64,000 nt of DNA from Fodinibius sp964490705 (GCA_964490705.1 CAZBCG010000005.1:1-64000); one strand, 5' to 3'. Counted from the stretch's first letter, positions 25,930 through 35,282 are shown. Translations and numbers: made by a program. Notes: generated from the letters alone by a model not told the origin.

Positions 25930-26923
25930 TTTTTATCTTTGCTATACGTTTCTTAGTCGTTACGAGGCTCGAAATGCGCACCCCGAAATGTTCATCTATT
26001 ACCACCACTTCACCAAGAGCAATGCGGTTGCCATTCACTAGAATATCAACTGGCTCACCAGCCAGCTTCTCAAGCTCAATCACCGATCCCTTGGCCAACT
26101 CTAACACCTTGCCAAGGGGCAACTCAATACGACCCAATTCTACCGATACATCCAGCTCTACATCTTTCAGCAGATCCATGCTGTGCATCTCTCCGTTTCC
26201 GTTGCCGTTTTCTTCCGAGAATTCGGCAAATTCAATATGCCGAGCCGAAATAACCTTTTCTTTCTTTCGCTCTTTTTGTTCAGACTTAGTATTTACAGTC
26301 GAAAATTCATCGTCATCTTCTCCTTCTTCCAGAGAACTTAGCTCATTATTTGTATCGCCGCTCTCCTGCTCTTCTTTATTTTCTTCCTCGGCTGCTCCTT
26401 CTTCCTCTTCAATCTCCTCTATTTCCGTTTCGGGATCACCCAGAAGAAACTCCGCCCGTACCTTTTCATCCGCAATACCTTCAATATCAAGCTTCGTCCA
26501 AATATATTTTTCGTGGGCTAGCTCCTCTTGGACCTCAATTTTTGAGAACACTTTTACCTCTCCCAGATCTAACGCCAAATCATGCGATTCAGCCTCTTCC
26601 GTTATAACATCTGAAAGGTCATCAGCAAAATCTTCAAGAAGCCCAATGGTTTTCTCATTTTTTTCTTTTTCCTCGATCCCCAGCATAATACTCGACAGCA
26701 AACCAAACCACTCCTGATCGAGCACGACAATAACATCAGAACCAACATTTTGTTCGCGCATATATAAATATACGTCAGTATTATTGAGGTGTTCTAAGGC
26801 AAATTCATTCTCGACTTCTTCAAAGGCATCTACCTCAATATCAGTTTCCTCAAGTAATACCGAGGTCAAAAACTCTTCTATTGTAGGCAGATACTGCTCT
26901 AGGGTTTCTTTTGGAATATCCAT
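25913..26923 (-). CDS. fliN: Flagellar motor switch protein, long FliN (FliY type)
   Basis: 336 residues, far longer than classical FliN (~130). Residues ~1-150 resemble the CheC/CheX-fold domain of FliY (VIVVLDQEWFGLLSSIML, LLEDFADDLSDVITEEA). An acidic glutamate-rich linker (~165-240) follows, then the C-terminal SpoA domain (~248-325; DVELDVSVELGRIELPLGKV, LVNGNRIALGEVVVIDEHFG). The SpoA part joins FliM in the C-ring and receives export substrates through FliH. The N-terminal domain might bind or dephosphorylate CheY-P, but I do not see a clean ExxN phosphatase motif. Confidence 0.85.
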   Translation of the reverse strand: MDIPKETLEQYLPTIEEFLTSVLLEETDIEVDAFEEVENEFALEHLNNTDVYLYMREQNVGSDVIVVLDQEWFGLLSSIMLGIEEKEKNEKTIGLLEDFADDLSDVITEEAESHDLALDLGEVKVFSKIEVQEELAHEKYIWTKLDIEGIADEKVRAEFLLGDPETEIEEIEEEEGAAEEENKEEQESGDTNNELSSLEEGEDDDEFSTVNTKSEQKERKKEKVISARHIEFAEFSEENGNGNGEMHSMDLLKDVELDVSVELGRIELPLGKVLELAKGSVIELEKLAGEPVDILVNGNRIALGEVVVIDEHFGVRISSLVTTKKRIAKIKNGSER

Positions 26924-26931
26924 AACTGAAT

Positions 26932-27867
26932 TTATATAACTTCCTGTTCGTTAATTTCTTCTATCAAATCATAAATTTTAACGGCTCTGCGTCCATGTAT
27001 GACGCCCGGATAGGCCGACATTTTATGTACATTGTTTACCTTTACCTTTAATGGGTGCTCAGTTCGCTGATCTAAAGGAATCACATCTCCTTCTTTTAAG
27101 TCCAGTATATCCTGTACCGATAGTTGGGTTTCTCCCAGCAAAGGCTTAATGCTTACCCCCGCACCCGACAGGGTATATTTATAGGACTTGAGCTGTTCAT
27201 CAGAAAGCTCAACTGTTTCGGTCTTTTTACCTTTTTTCAGAACCGAATTATTCATCGCTTTCTTTAAAAGGCTGTAGGGATAGGAAAGATGAATGTTAAC
27301 CTTTTTATCTTCGAAACTGATTGAGATCTGTACAACAATAGTGGGATCGACCGAAGCTAAATGAATATTTTCGGGCTTACTTTCGAAGGTGGACGATTGG
27401 ATATCGAACTCCATATACGGCTCCCACGCCACTATAATTTCGTGATTAATGTCCCCTACTATACGTGATATAATCTTCTCTTCTATCGTGGTAAGCGTTC
27501 TTCGCTCAGAGATATCTCCACCGTATCCACCGCTTTGCCGTTCAATCAGGTAAATACAAAATCCGGGCGGCATCACCATAATGATATTACCGGAAGAATC
27601 ATCTACCGATAACAAATAAATAACACTTGGGCTTTTAATCTTATTGATAAATTTGCTCGAAGAAAGCTGATCAATTTTCTCAAGACTTACATCTACCTTT
27701 TTGCGCAAAGCGCTGCTGTAGATGCGACTAATACTGCGAGCAAACATATCGTGCAACGAACGGAGATTGCGCATAATCTCCTTACTAAACAGCTTAGGCT
27801 GCTTAAAGTCATAGTCCTCTACATATTTAACATTCCCAAGCGTTTGCCCGGACTCTTGCGATTCCAT
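26932..27867 (-). CDS. fliM: Flagellar motor switch protein FliM, lacking the N-terminal CheY-binding peptide
   Basis: 311 residues. The body starts almost at once with the FliM middle domain (YDFKQPKLFSKEIMRNLRSL) and continues to a C-terminal SpoA domain (LSVQDILDLKEGDVIPLDQR). FliM links FliG to FliN in the C-ring. Canonical FliM begins with a LSQDEIDALL peptide that binds CheY-P; here only MESQESGQTLGN precedes the middle domain, and the stretch back to the upstream in-frame stop codon contains neither another ATG nor that motif. CheY-P docking must therefore occur elsewhere, perhaps on the FliY-type partner. Confidence 0.92.
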   Translation of the reverse strand: MESQESGQTLGNVKYVEDYDFKQPKLFSKEIMRNLRSLHDMFARSISRIYSSALRKKVDVSLEKIDQLSSSKFINKIKSPSVIYLLSVDDSSGNIIMVMPPGFCIYLIERQSGGYGGDISERRTLTTIEEKIISRIVGDINHEIIVAWEPYMEFDIQSSTFESKPENIHLASVDPTIVVQISISFEDKKVNIHLSYPYSLLKKAMNNSVLKKGKKTETVELSDEQLKSYKYTLSGAGVSIKPLLGETQLSVQDILDLKEGDVIPLDQRTEHPLKVKVNNVHKMSAYPGVIHGRRAVKIYDLIEEINEQEVI

Positions 27868-27895
27868 AAATATTCGTTCGGATATTGAATTAGCA

Positions 27896-28381
27896 TCATT
27901 GCATTACATATTTAGAATAATACAAATTGCGTACCGAACGGGAACCGATCGTCTCATTAATTATCTGAACCAGATCCAGGCGCAGGTCTTCATTCCCATC
28001 AATATTCTGTAATTCGGGTACCGATTTAGCAGAAAGGTATTTGATAAGGTTATTGCGAATTTTTGATCTGTTTTCCTCAATCAGCTTCTGATCCTCCTTA
28101 TTAACCAACTCAAGGGATAATTGAACCAATAAGTAGCGCTGGCCGTTGGTATCTGCCGGATTAACGATAATTTCCTTGAGCTCAAATTTACCGCTTTCTT
28201 CCGGAATCAGGTTTTGCGTGTAGCTGTAAATAGCCTCATAATTTTTGCTGATAATAGCATATGCGACAAGAGCCTGGCCCAGCACCACAAGCAAAATCAG
28301 GAAATATTTTCCATACCGTCGAAAAATTGACTGCTTCGATCGCTTCCTTTTGTCCTTTACAGAGTTCTTTGTTTTAGCCAT
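27896..28381 (-). CDS. fliL: Flagellar basal body-associated protein FliL
   Basis: 161 residues: basic N-terminus, one membrane helix (~25-46; YFLILLVVLGQALVAYAIIS), then a periplasmic FliL domain (KFELKEIIVNPADTNGQRYL, LVQIINETIGSRSVRNLYYS). FliL surrounds stator units and supports torque. It lies between motB and fliM, 13 bases after motB. Confidence 0.9.
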   Translation of the reverse strand: MAKTKNSVKDKRKRSKQSIFRRYGKYFLILLVVLGQALVAYAIISKNYEAIYSYTQNLIPEESGKFELKEIIVNPADTNGQRYLLVQLSLELVNKEDQKLIEENRSKIRNNLIKYLSAKSVPELQNIDGNEDLRLDLVQIINETIGSRSVRNLYYSKYVMQ

Positions 28382-28393
28382 AACAACCTTGTT

Positions 28394-29134
28394 TTAGTTC
28401 ATCTTACCCATCACAATACTTTTGATTGAGTCAGGCTCAAGCCCTTTTGCATCAATCTCTATTCGTTTCTTTTCTTGTTCATAGTTAATATGTATTTCAA
28501 CCCTCCTGTTCTTCCGACGACCTTCAGGAGTTTCGTTAGATGCTACCGGCTGAAATTCCCCATAGCTGCTTGCCTCAAACTTTTCTGATTCAAGCTCTGA
28601 CTCACTATTTAGAAACAATACTACAGAGACTGCCCGAGCCGCCCCCAAATGCCAATTTGTACGATACATCGAACTCTTTGAAACCGGCATATCATCGGTA
28701 TGGCCGTGCGCCTTGACTTCCCGCACCTCAGGCCCAATCGCCTCTGCAATACGCTCTAATACAATTTCTGAGCGTTCTAACAGCTGTGCAGAACCACTGT
28801 TAAATGTCAGCGAATCATTAAGAGTAATCTTAACCCCTTCTGCTGTTTTTTCAATATCTACCTCGTTCGAATATCCCTGTTCTTCCAGAAACTTTTGTAC
28901 TTGCTGCCATTCCTCTCGAAGCGTGTCATCATCTTTCTCCTCGCTGGCACTGTCTTTTTCAAAAACCACACTGGTTGAATTCTGGAAATACGCCATAATA
29001 TCATTGAAGGTTGACTCATCAATACCAGGTGTCATCACATACAACAACACAAAGAACACCAGTAGCAACGTTACAAGATCACTGTACGTTGTCAGCCAGT
29101 TTCCGTTTCCAGATTTTCGTTCAATTTCTCCCAT
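28394..29134 (-). CDS. motB: Flagellar stator protein MotB, sodium-type membrane segment
   Basis: 246 residues. A single membrane helix at ~13-35 reads WLTTYSDLVTLLLVFFVLLY with the ion-binding aspartate at D19. The pattern YSDLxTLLLVFFVLL is that of sodium stators (MotS, PomB) and not of the proton type (YADFMTAMMAFFLVMWL). A C-terminal OmpA-like domain binds peptidoglycan (VKAHGHTDDMPVS, NWHLGAARAVSVV, GRRKNRRVEIHI). Sodium coupling is inferred from the motif. It overlaps motA by 43 bases. Confidence 0.92.
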   Translation of the reverse strand: MGEIERKSGNGNWLTTYSDLVTLLLVFFVLLYVMTPGIDESTFNDIMAYFQNSTSVVFEKDSASEEKDDDTLREEWQQVQKFLEEQGYSNEVDIEKTAEGVKITLNDSLTFNSGSAQLLERSEIVLERIAEAIGPEVREVKAHGHTDDMPVSKSSMYRTNWHLGAARAVSVVLFLNSESELESEKFEASSYGEFQPVASNETPEGRRKNRRVEIHINYEQEKKRIEIDAKGLEPDSIKSIVMGKMN

Positions 29135-29976
29135 TCTTCAGTCTGATATTTAGGCCATTTTTGGTAAAGTTGATCTATGCGATCTGAACCATAGGGTATT
29201 TTTTTGTGGTATTTTTTGTACTCTGCTCTTCTTTTGGGTTCAAGATATATGAGCATTTTATTTTCCATGATACGCGGATTTTCTTCTTGCACCATGGAGA
29301 GAACACCCACCCGGAACATTTCTTTTCGATTCAGGTCCAGCTTACTTAAATATTCCAGCTTACCGGCAAGCGGCCCCAAAACCATATTCGAAAAAATAGT
29401 GCCATAAAGCGTTGTAATTAGAGCCACCGCTAACCCTGCACCAAGCGACTCGGGGTCGTCAATATTCTGCAGCATCAAAATCATTCCAATCAATGTTCCA
29501 ATCATTCCAAATGCGGGAGCATATTCCGACATCGAATCTAATACCTTAACCGAGATCGACAGTTGGCGCTCCTGGCTCTGAATTTCATCATCAAGGATAT
29601 TACTCAAGCTTTCTTTTGTATAACCGTCAACGGCCAACTGCAGGCCATTCTGTAAAAAATCATTATCAATGCGGGTTATCTCTTCATCAAGTATCAAAAT
29701 ACCCTCTTTGCGAACCTTCTTGGCAAACATGCGCATCAATTCCATGTCGGTCCGAAGATCGACCGATTTGGCTCCCATCATTCTGCCGATTGTCTTAAAA
29801 CTATACTTAATGTTTTCATAGCTATAGTTTATCAGTGTAGCAGCCAACACGCCGCCAACCACAATCAAAAACGCCGACATACTGGCAAACACCATCAGGT
29901 TTCCCTGTAAGACAATCGCCAACAGAATTAAGGTGAACCCTGAAACAAATCCTATGATCGTTGATCTATCTAACAT
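29092..29976 (-). CDS. motA: Flagellar stator protein MotA
   Basis: 294 residues, four membrane helices. The loop/third-helix block YAPAFGMIGTLIGMILMLQN contains the conserved proline and glycines of the MotA/PomA family; the cytoplasmic loop carries charged residues that touch FliG. It is the first gene of the cluster that continues through motB and fliL to fliR and has a FliA-type box just upstream of the start. Confidence 0.93.
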   Translation of the reverse strand: MLDRSTIIGFVSGFTLILLAIVLQGNLMVFASMSAFLIVVGGVLAATLINYSYENIKYSFKTIGRMMGAKSVDLRTDMELMRMFAKKVRKEGILILDEEITRIDNDFLQNGLQLAVDGYTKESLSNILDDEIQSQERQLSISVKVLDSMSEYAPAFGMIGTLIGMILMLQNIDDPESLGAGLAVALITTLYGTIFSNMVLGPLAGKLEYLSKLDLNRKEMFRVGVLSMVQEENPRIMENKMLIYLEPKRRAEYKKYHKKIPYGSDRIDQLYQKWPKYQTEEWEKLNENLETETG

Positions 29977-29983
29977 GTTATAC

Positions 29984-30010
29984 TTATCGTACGATGACTG
30001 AACTTCTTAA
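29984..30010 (-). promoter_or_regulatory. sigma28 promoter of motA-motB-fliL to fliR
   Basis: Minus strand TTAAGAAG, 11 bases, TACGATAA. The -10 ends 8 bases before the motA ATG, so the transcript would have almost no leader, or the site would serve a downstream start. Spacing and -35 match the other boxes. Confidence 0.6.
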
Positions 30011-30082
30011 CCGGAAAAATCCAGAGAATAGGTTTGCTATTTCTACTTTCACTATCATCTTTTCCAAAATCGTTCTTACATA

Positions 30083-30130
30083 AAAAACGCTCCGAACTTA
30101 CATCTTGCGACATAAGAACGGAGCGCTTTT
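30083..30130 (-). terminator. Intrinsic terminator after flgE
   Basis: On the minus strand CGCTCCG pairs with CGGAGCG around a 25-base loop region, followed by six T. It separates the flgB-flgE operon from motA. Confidence 0.75.
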
Positions 30131-30162
30131 ACCTGCCAACTATGAAGTTTAAGCTCGGTATA

Positions 30163-31794
30163 TTATCGTTTGAGATTTACGGCCTCTGTGAGCATTTCAT
30201 CAGAAGTACTGATAACTCGTGCACTTGACTGATATGCTCTTTGTGAGGTAATCATCTCGGTAAACTCTTGGGCCAAATCAACGTTGGATCCTTCAAGAGC
30301 ACCCGATTGGATATTGCTATTTGCAACATTGTCGGCCGTATCAACAAAGACTTCGCCGGCTGCAGATGTTGCCCGGAAAAGTCCGCCGCCGACCATTTCC
30401 AGTCCGTCTTCATTTTGAACATCACCGAGTGCCAATTGAGCCAAATCCTGATTTTGCCCGTTATCATATACGCCTTGCACCCGGCCATCACCGCTAATTC
30501 GGACATCCACGAGTGAACCTTGCGTATAACCGTCTTGGCTAAGCACCTTAGCAGTATTTGCCCCCGAGTACTGTGTGAAATCAGTTCCCTCAGATCCACC
30601 CAGATTTACCGAAAAAGTAGTATTACTTGCTCCGTTGCCGGGATCAAATTCAATATTGAAATTACTTCCTCCATCAATCTGGCCCGTTTCACCAAAACTT
30701 ACACTACCGGTTGCTGCACCGCCGGTGATGCTTTCTCCATCGGCAAATTTCGCTTCATAATCCCACTGTCCTTCGCCGGTCTGTGTAAAATCAATCAGCA
30801 GGGAATGTTCTTCGCCAAGATCATCATACACCGTGGTACTCATTGTCTGCGTGCCGGTGTTTCCTGCCTGGGCAACCTGGAAACCGGGTAAATTCATATC
30901 TGTGCCATTACCACTTGTATCGTTAACAGAGAAAGAACTTACGTCGAAATCACTGCTTCCCATTTCTCCGGATTTCAGCTTAAGCATACCATCAACCAAG
31001 CTTACTTCTCCTTCTGAAAGCTGATTGTTAAACTCGGCAACCATATCTTCCACAGTGGTACCATCTGTATCATAAGTAAATGTAGCCGTTTCTGTGGTAG
31101 AGCCATCATGTGAATCCACCGTTATCTCAATTTCATCACCGGCTTCTAAATCGGTTGTTGTCTGAGCTAAGTCATTTAGCTCGGTAGAACCATTAGCAAT
31201 ATTGCCACTATTATTGGTAAAGGCACTTTGGGCCTGTACAATCTGTGTGGAACTGGTACTTGCGTTTAGGTTGCCACCCAGATTCACTTCACTCGTTTTT
31301 TGTGGTTCAAGAGCATTTTCAAAATCCACCCGAACATTATCAGTAGCACCACCGCCCAGAATATTTCCTGAATCGTTGGCATTATATCCCTGAACGTAAT
31401 TCCCAGACTGATCAACCAGGTGCCCATCTTTATTAAAGGTAAAATTGCCCGATCGGGTCATGAGATCCTGTGAGCCGTTATTCACGACAAAATACCCATC
31501 TCCTTCGATGGCCAGGTCGGTAGTCCTACCGGTATTTTCGATTGTACCCTGACTGAAGTCACGGTCAACAGATGCCACACGCACCCCCAGTCCTACCTGA
31601 TTGCTTATCGATGGAGCAGACTCTCTCCCACCGGCGCCACCTATATTCTCATTCATCAATTCCGAAAAGGTAACTCGGGATGACTTAAATCCCGAAGTAT
31701 CAACGTTGGAAATGTTATTCCCGATCGTGTCCATTTTCGTCTGGAAACTTTTTAATCCACTTACGCCTGAATTTAACGACTTAATTAACGACAT
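30163..31794 (-). CDS. flgE: Flagellar hook protein FlgE
   Basis: 543 residues. N-terminal GNNISNVDTSGFKSSRVTFS, the core TTDLAIEGDGYFVVNNGSQD and C-terminal EGSNVDLAQEFTEMITSQRA are the hook-protein blocks; the inserted middle domains make up the length. FlgE polymerises into the hook. It has a rare clear ribosome binding site, AAAGGAGC six bases before the ATG, fitting a product needed in about a hundred copies per hook. Last gene of the basal-body operon, followed by a terminator. Confidence 0.94.
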   Translation of the reverse strand: MSLIKSLNSGVSGLKSFQTKMDTIGNNISNVDTSGFKSSRVTFSELMNENIGGAGGRESAPSISNQVGLGVRVASVDRDFSQGTIENTGRTTDLAIEGDGYFVVNNGSQDLMTRSGNFTFNKDGHLVDQSGNYVQGYNANDSGNILGGGATDNVRVDFENALEPQKTSEVNLGGNLNASTSSTQIVQAQSAFTNNSGNIANGSTELNDLAQTTTDLEAGDEIEITVDSHDGSTTETATFTYDTDGTTVEDMVAEFNNQLSEGEVSLVDGMLKLKSGEMGSSDFDVSSFSVNDTSGNGTDMNLPGFQVAQAGNTGTQTMSTTVYDDLGEEHSLLIDFTQTGEGQWDYEAKFADGESITGGAATGSVSFGETGQIDGGSNFNIEFDPGNGASNTTFSVNLGGSEGTDFTQYSGANTAKVLSQDGYTQGSLVDVRISGDGRVQGVYDNGQNQDLAQLALGDVQNEDGLEMVGGGLFRATSAAGEVFVDTADNVANSNIQSGALEGSNVDLAQEFTEMITSQRAYQSSARVISTSDEMLTEAVNLKR

Positions 31795-31881
31795 AATTTG
31801 CTCCTTTTTTTATGAGTACAGCCTTCTGATTCTTGCGTTAACTGTATTATTATTGTTAAACTGATTATTCTTGTATTTAAA

Positions 31882-32565
31882 TTATTTGTCACTTTGTGAT
31901 ACTGTTTCGATATCCCCGATGGGCACTTCCACCCCATCAATCGATATTCGTACTCCATTCCCGGTAAACCGGACTTTATTCGCAATTCCTTCCACAAACA
32001 TCCGAGCTTTTACATTCGAATCGCCATTCTTTGCGTTAATCTCCACACTATACTGTCCATCCGGTACTTCTACACCGTCATTACTTTTTCCATCCCAGCT
32101 CCAGCTATTTTCTCCCTGGGGGGCTCCTTCAATTGTTTTACGGCGCACCTCATTACCTGAAGAATCACGAACAATAATCTCTACTTCACTTGCCGGTTTG
32201 TTCAAATCGAAATTGATATTCGCTTCTTTACCGGCCTCCAGGTTCACCTTGTTACCCAAGGCACGAACCTTTTTCCCTGTCAGCGACGATGCCATCGAGT
32301 TCGTCAGCTCGGCACGCATCATTTGTTGACTTTCAGATAAACTTTTGAGTCCGTTATTAACTCCAATTAACTGTTCCACAGAATTAAACTGCGCAAGTTG
32401 TGATGCAAACTCCTTGCCATCCATCGGGTTGATGGGATCTTGATTTTGCATCTGTGCTACCAAGAGCTGCAAGAACTGATCCTGCCCCATCTTACTGTTT
32501 TCCGTTTTAGTCTGCTCACCTTGCAATCCTGTTTGTGACTGTGCTGCTATTTGTCCTATATCCAT
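31882..32565 (-). CDS. flgD: Hook cap protein FlgD
   Basis: 227 residues. The N-terminal block MGQDQFLQLLVAQMQNQDPI and NPMDGKEFASQLAQFNSVEQ is the FlgD signature, followed by an FlgD Ig-like/tudor domain (GNEVRRKTIEGAPQGENSWS, WDGKSNDGVEVPDGQYSVEI). FlgD caps the growing hook. It lies between fliK and flgE, the usual arrangement. Confidence 0.93.
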   Translation of the reverse strand: MDIGQIAAQSQTGLQGEQTKTENSKMGQDQFLQLLVAQMQNQDPINPMDGKEFASQLAQFNSVEQLIGVNNGLKSLSESQQMMRAELTNSMASSLTGKKVRALGNKVNLEAGKEANINFDLNKPASEVEIIVRDSSGNEVRRKTIEGAPQGENSWSWDGKSNDGVEVPDGQYSVEINAKNGDSNVKARMFVEGIANKVRFTGNGVRISIDGVEVPIGDIETVSQSDK

Positions 32566-32586
32566 AATATTATCACCCTTGTTAAT

Positions 32587-34680
32587 TTATGCCGTCCACT
32601 CCATCTGGTTGTACCCAAAATTGCGTACGGTTTTTGAGGTTATTTCTTCTACGTTTTCAATGGGATTTCCATCATTCCGAAAACTGTTGCGATAATTCCT
32701 TTTGCGATCCGAAGACTCGGTATCTTCAGAAAATTGTGATTCGTCGCCCTGTTGTTGGTTTTCAAACTGCAGATCGATATCTGAGCCGTATTCCTGTTTT
32801 AAATGGTCTCTGATTTGCTGCAAATTCTGCTGTAATAGTTTGCTCAGATCAAGATTCATTGATCCCATTTTTACCTGCAATACTCCTTTTGACTCGCGAA
32901 CCGAAAGCTGGATATTTTTTCCATCATCCAACACAAAATTATGTTTCTGCCAATTGCCCGGATTTTCCTTTTCCGATGCAGCCGCTTTTTGAATATTCTG
33001 TGTCAAACCGGGCAGCACCTTCTTTCGTAGCGACACATTCGCTATCGGCATCTGTCCCAACCGCATTGAGCTTCGTCCATTGCCGGTCTTTGGTTCGTGT
33101 TCGGCATTAGACTCTACACTTTTCGTTACCTGCTCTTCCCAGCTTACTTTTTGCTCTTCGATGCTCAGATCCGAACCGCCAACAGAAATTCCCGTAAATC
33201 CCTGAAACTCAATTGGTTTTGCTTTTTGTTGTGCCTGGGCGTTCGAAATTCCCAGACGATTTAAAAATTTGTCTCTGCTTTCACTCGCATTTCCACCAAT
33301 ATTTCGGGCCGTACTATCATTTTTTACTTTCGTCTTTTCCTTCTTTTTTGACGCATCTATGCTCTTCATTTCCAACCCCTTGGCTGAATTATTTGTAGAT
33401 ATATTCTTCTGGAAAAACGAGTTTACGACCTTCTTTTGCTGTTCCGTTAATTCTGCCTTCGCGGTTTTTCCAGGCATAGCCTCACGACCCGCCCTCATAG
33501 AATCAGGTTGTGGGTGTTGATCCTGTGATTGTCCCACATTCTTGGTTTTCTGCCCTATATTTTCAACTCGTACTTTTTGGCCATCACTGTTTACTTTACT
33601 GGCAAACTGATTTTCTTGGTTTCCGTTAATGCGGGGTTTCGTATCTGTATTATCCTTCAGAAGAGGGTCCCTTTCGGTCTCTTGTTTTTGAACCTCTCCT
33701 TTTTGTTCGGTAACCGATTGGGGTACTGCCTCGGCATTCAATTTCTGTCCAGCATTTTCAGGCTGGCGACTCGTCTCACTATCCGAATATGCCTTCTCGG
33801 TTTTCTTTTCTGAATTACCGCTAGCTGATATTATTCGGCCATCGGTATTTTCTCTGTTGGTATCCGTTCTGTCAGAAGTAGAACCCCTTTGCTCATTATT
33901 ATGAGTATCAGTTTCTGCAGCGACAGCCTGTTTTTCCTTCAAAGTGGTATTTTCAGACTGATTATTGTTTTCAGGCTGTTTATTCTGATTATCTGGCGGA
34001 GTTTCTCCTGCTTTTTTAGCAGCCTTATCGGTAGTTTTCTCTTCTTTTCTGACCTGTTTTTCTTCACTATTTCCAGCCTTCTCTTCAATATTTTTTCCAG
34101 CCTGATCAACTTTTGAACTTATCTTTACATTTTCTTCCGATTTTGCCAACTCATTTTTTGTTCCATCCTCTGATTTAACATTCTGATCTTCTGATTCTGT
34201 ACTTTCTGTATGCCCATTCTCTTGTTGCGAATTATCTTGTTTTGACTCCGCATTTTTTGCACTTGCGTTTTCTCCTTCTTCGGTCTTTGTTTCTTTTTCC
34301 TGGGGTTTTACAACAGGCTGATCTTCATCTTCGGTATTCTGTAATTCTTTTTTCAGCTGCTCTACAATACCTTGGGTTGCTTGTGAACCATTTTCTGACT
34401 TCTTGCCAGTATCAATATTTAAAAAAGAACCACCTAAAATTTTTGTTTCTACATTTTTTCCCTCAGCAGATTCTCCTTCCGCATTTTCACCCAGCATCGA
34501 CAGCAGTTTCTGTTTATCGGAGGAACCCTCATTTTCATTTTGGAGAGATTGCAGCAGTGATTGAAATACCTGTTTTGAGGTATTCATACCACTGCCTGTA
34601 CCATCTTGTCCAGCCTCGGCTTTATCACCGGCAACAACTTGGCCGGTTGTAATATTTGACAATAATTTACTTAGCATCAC
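32587..34680 (-). CDS. fliK: Hook-length control protein FliK
   Basis: 697 residues, longer than the ~400 of enterobacteria. Most of the protein is low-complexity, rich in N, Q, E, K, S. The C-terminal ~100 residues contain the FliK switch domain (VLQVKMGSMNLDLSKLLQQN, LQQIRDHLKQEYGSDIDLQF). FliK acts as a ruler and then touches FlhB to switch export. Length of the disordered part would set hook length, so a long hook is possible. The start overlaps the end of the MotE-like gene by four bases. Confidence 0.85.
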   Translation of the reverse strand: MMLSKLLSNITTGQVVAGDKAEAGQDGTGSGMNTSKQVFQSLLQSLQNENEGSSDKQKLLSMLGENAEGESAEGKNVETKILGGSFLNIDTGKKSENGSQATQGIVEQLKKELQNTEDEDQPVVKPQEKETKTEEGENASAKNAESKQDNSQQENGHTESTESEDQNVKSEDGTKNELAKSEENVKISSKVDQAGKNIEEKAGNSEEKQVRKEEKTTDKAAKKAGETPPDNQNKQPENNNQSENTTLKEKQAVAAETDTHNNEQRGSTSDRTDTNRENTDGRIISASGNSEKKTEKAYSDSETSRQPENAGQKLNAEAVPQSVTEQKGEVQKQETERDPLLKDNTDTKPRINGNQENQFASKVNSDGQKVRVENIGQKTKNVGQSQDQHPQPDSMRAGREAMPGKTAKAELTEQQKKVVNSFFQKNISTNNSAKGLEMKSIDASKKKEKTKVKNDSTARNIGGNASESRDKFLNRLGISNAQAQQKAKPIEFQGFTGISVGGSDLSIEEQKVSWEEQVTKSVESNAEHEPKTGNGRSSMRLGQMPIANVSLRKKVLPGLTQNIQKAAASEKENPGNWQKHNFVLDDGKNIQLSVRESKGVLQVKMGSMNLDLSKLLQQNLQQIRDHLKQEYGSDIDLQFENQQQGDESQFSEDTESSDRKRNYRNSFRNDGNPIENVEEITSKTVRNFGYNQMEWTA

Positions 34681-35282
34681 ATTACCTCCGTCATAAGTTT
34701 TGCTGCGCGATCCGACTCCAGGGAACGCAATAGCTTTTTTCGCTGCAATCCCGATCCTGCCCTAAAAATCCGAACTAACTGATCGTTACTCATTTTATTT
34801 ACGATCGGTGTTAAATTTTCTACATCCAGATCCAATAAACTTTTGATATTCTCTGAAAATTCTTCTTCTGATATATCTGTATTGTCAGCAACAAGCTGGG
34901 CATCGATGCTATCGCCCGATTGACTCTCTTGGTTATTGCGTTCTGCAAGCTCTTTGTCTTTTGCCTCCAATGTTTGTTTGAGAGAATCATTGACCACTTT
35001 CAAAGAGTCGAGCTGCCCGCGTAATTCTGTAATATTTTGATAAAATACTTTTGCTCGTTGTTTTAATCTGGCATAATCTCCGCCAATGTCATCAACGCCA
35101 GAATCGCCCACTGCTCCCAATTCCGTTGTATCACTAATAATTACTTCGTCATCATATTTTTTTGCTACCTCTTTATGCTCCTCTTCATTGATGTACGGGA
35201 ACAAAAAGTACGCAGCCACTACCATTGGCAGTAATGGCACAAAAATAAATCCAACAATTTTTAAAATTTTCTTAATCGGCAT
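34677..35282 (-). CDS. MotE / MgtE N-domain-like flagellar protein
   Basis: 201 residues. One N-terminal membrane helix (~8-28), a coiled coil (~65-120; ITELRGQLDSLKVVNDSLKQ), then a C-terminal MgtE_N-like/FliG-like helical domain (LTPIVNKMSNDQLVRIFRAG). This is the architecture of MotE, a periplasmic chaperone-like partner of the motility protein MotC, and of short flagellar proteins that occur between fliJ and fliK in many phyla. Its position is exactly that. No motC is visible in the window. Confidence 0.7.
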   Translation of the reverse strand: MPIKKILKIVGFIFVPLLPMVVAAYFLFPYINEEEHKEVAKKYDDEVIISDTTELGAVGDSGVDDIGGDYARLKQRAKVFYQNITELRGQLDSLKVVNDSLKQTLEAKDKELAERNNQESQSGDSIDAQLVADNTDISEEEFSENIKSLLDLDVENLTPIVNKMSNDQLVRIFRAGSGLQRKKLLRSLESDRAAKLMTEVM

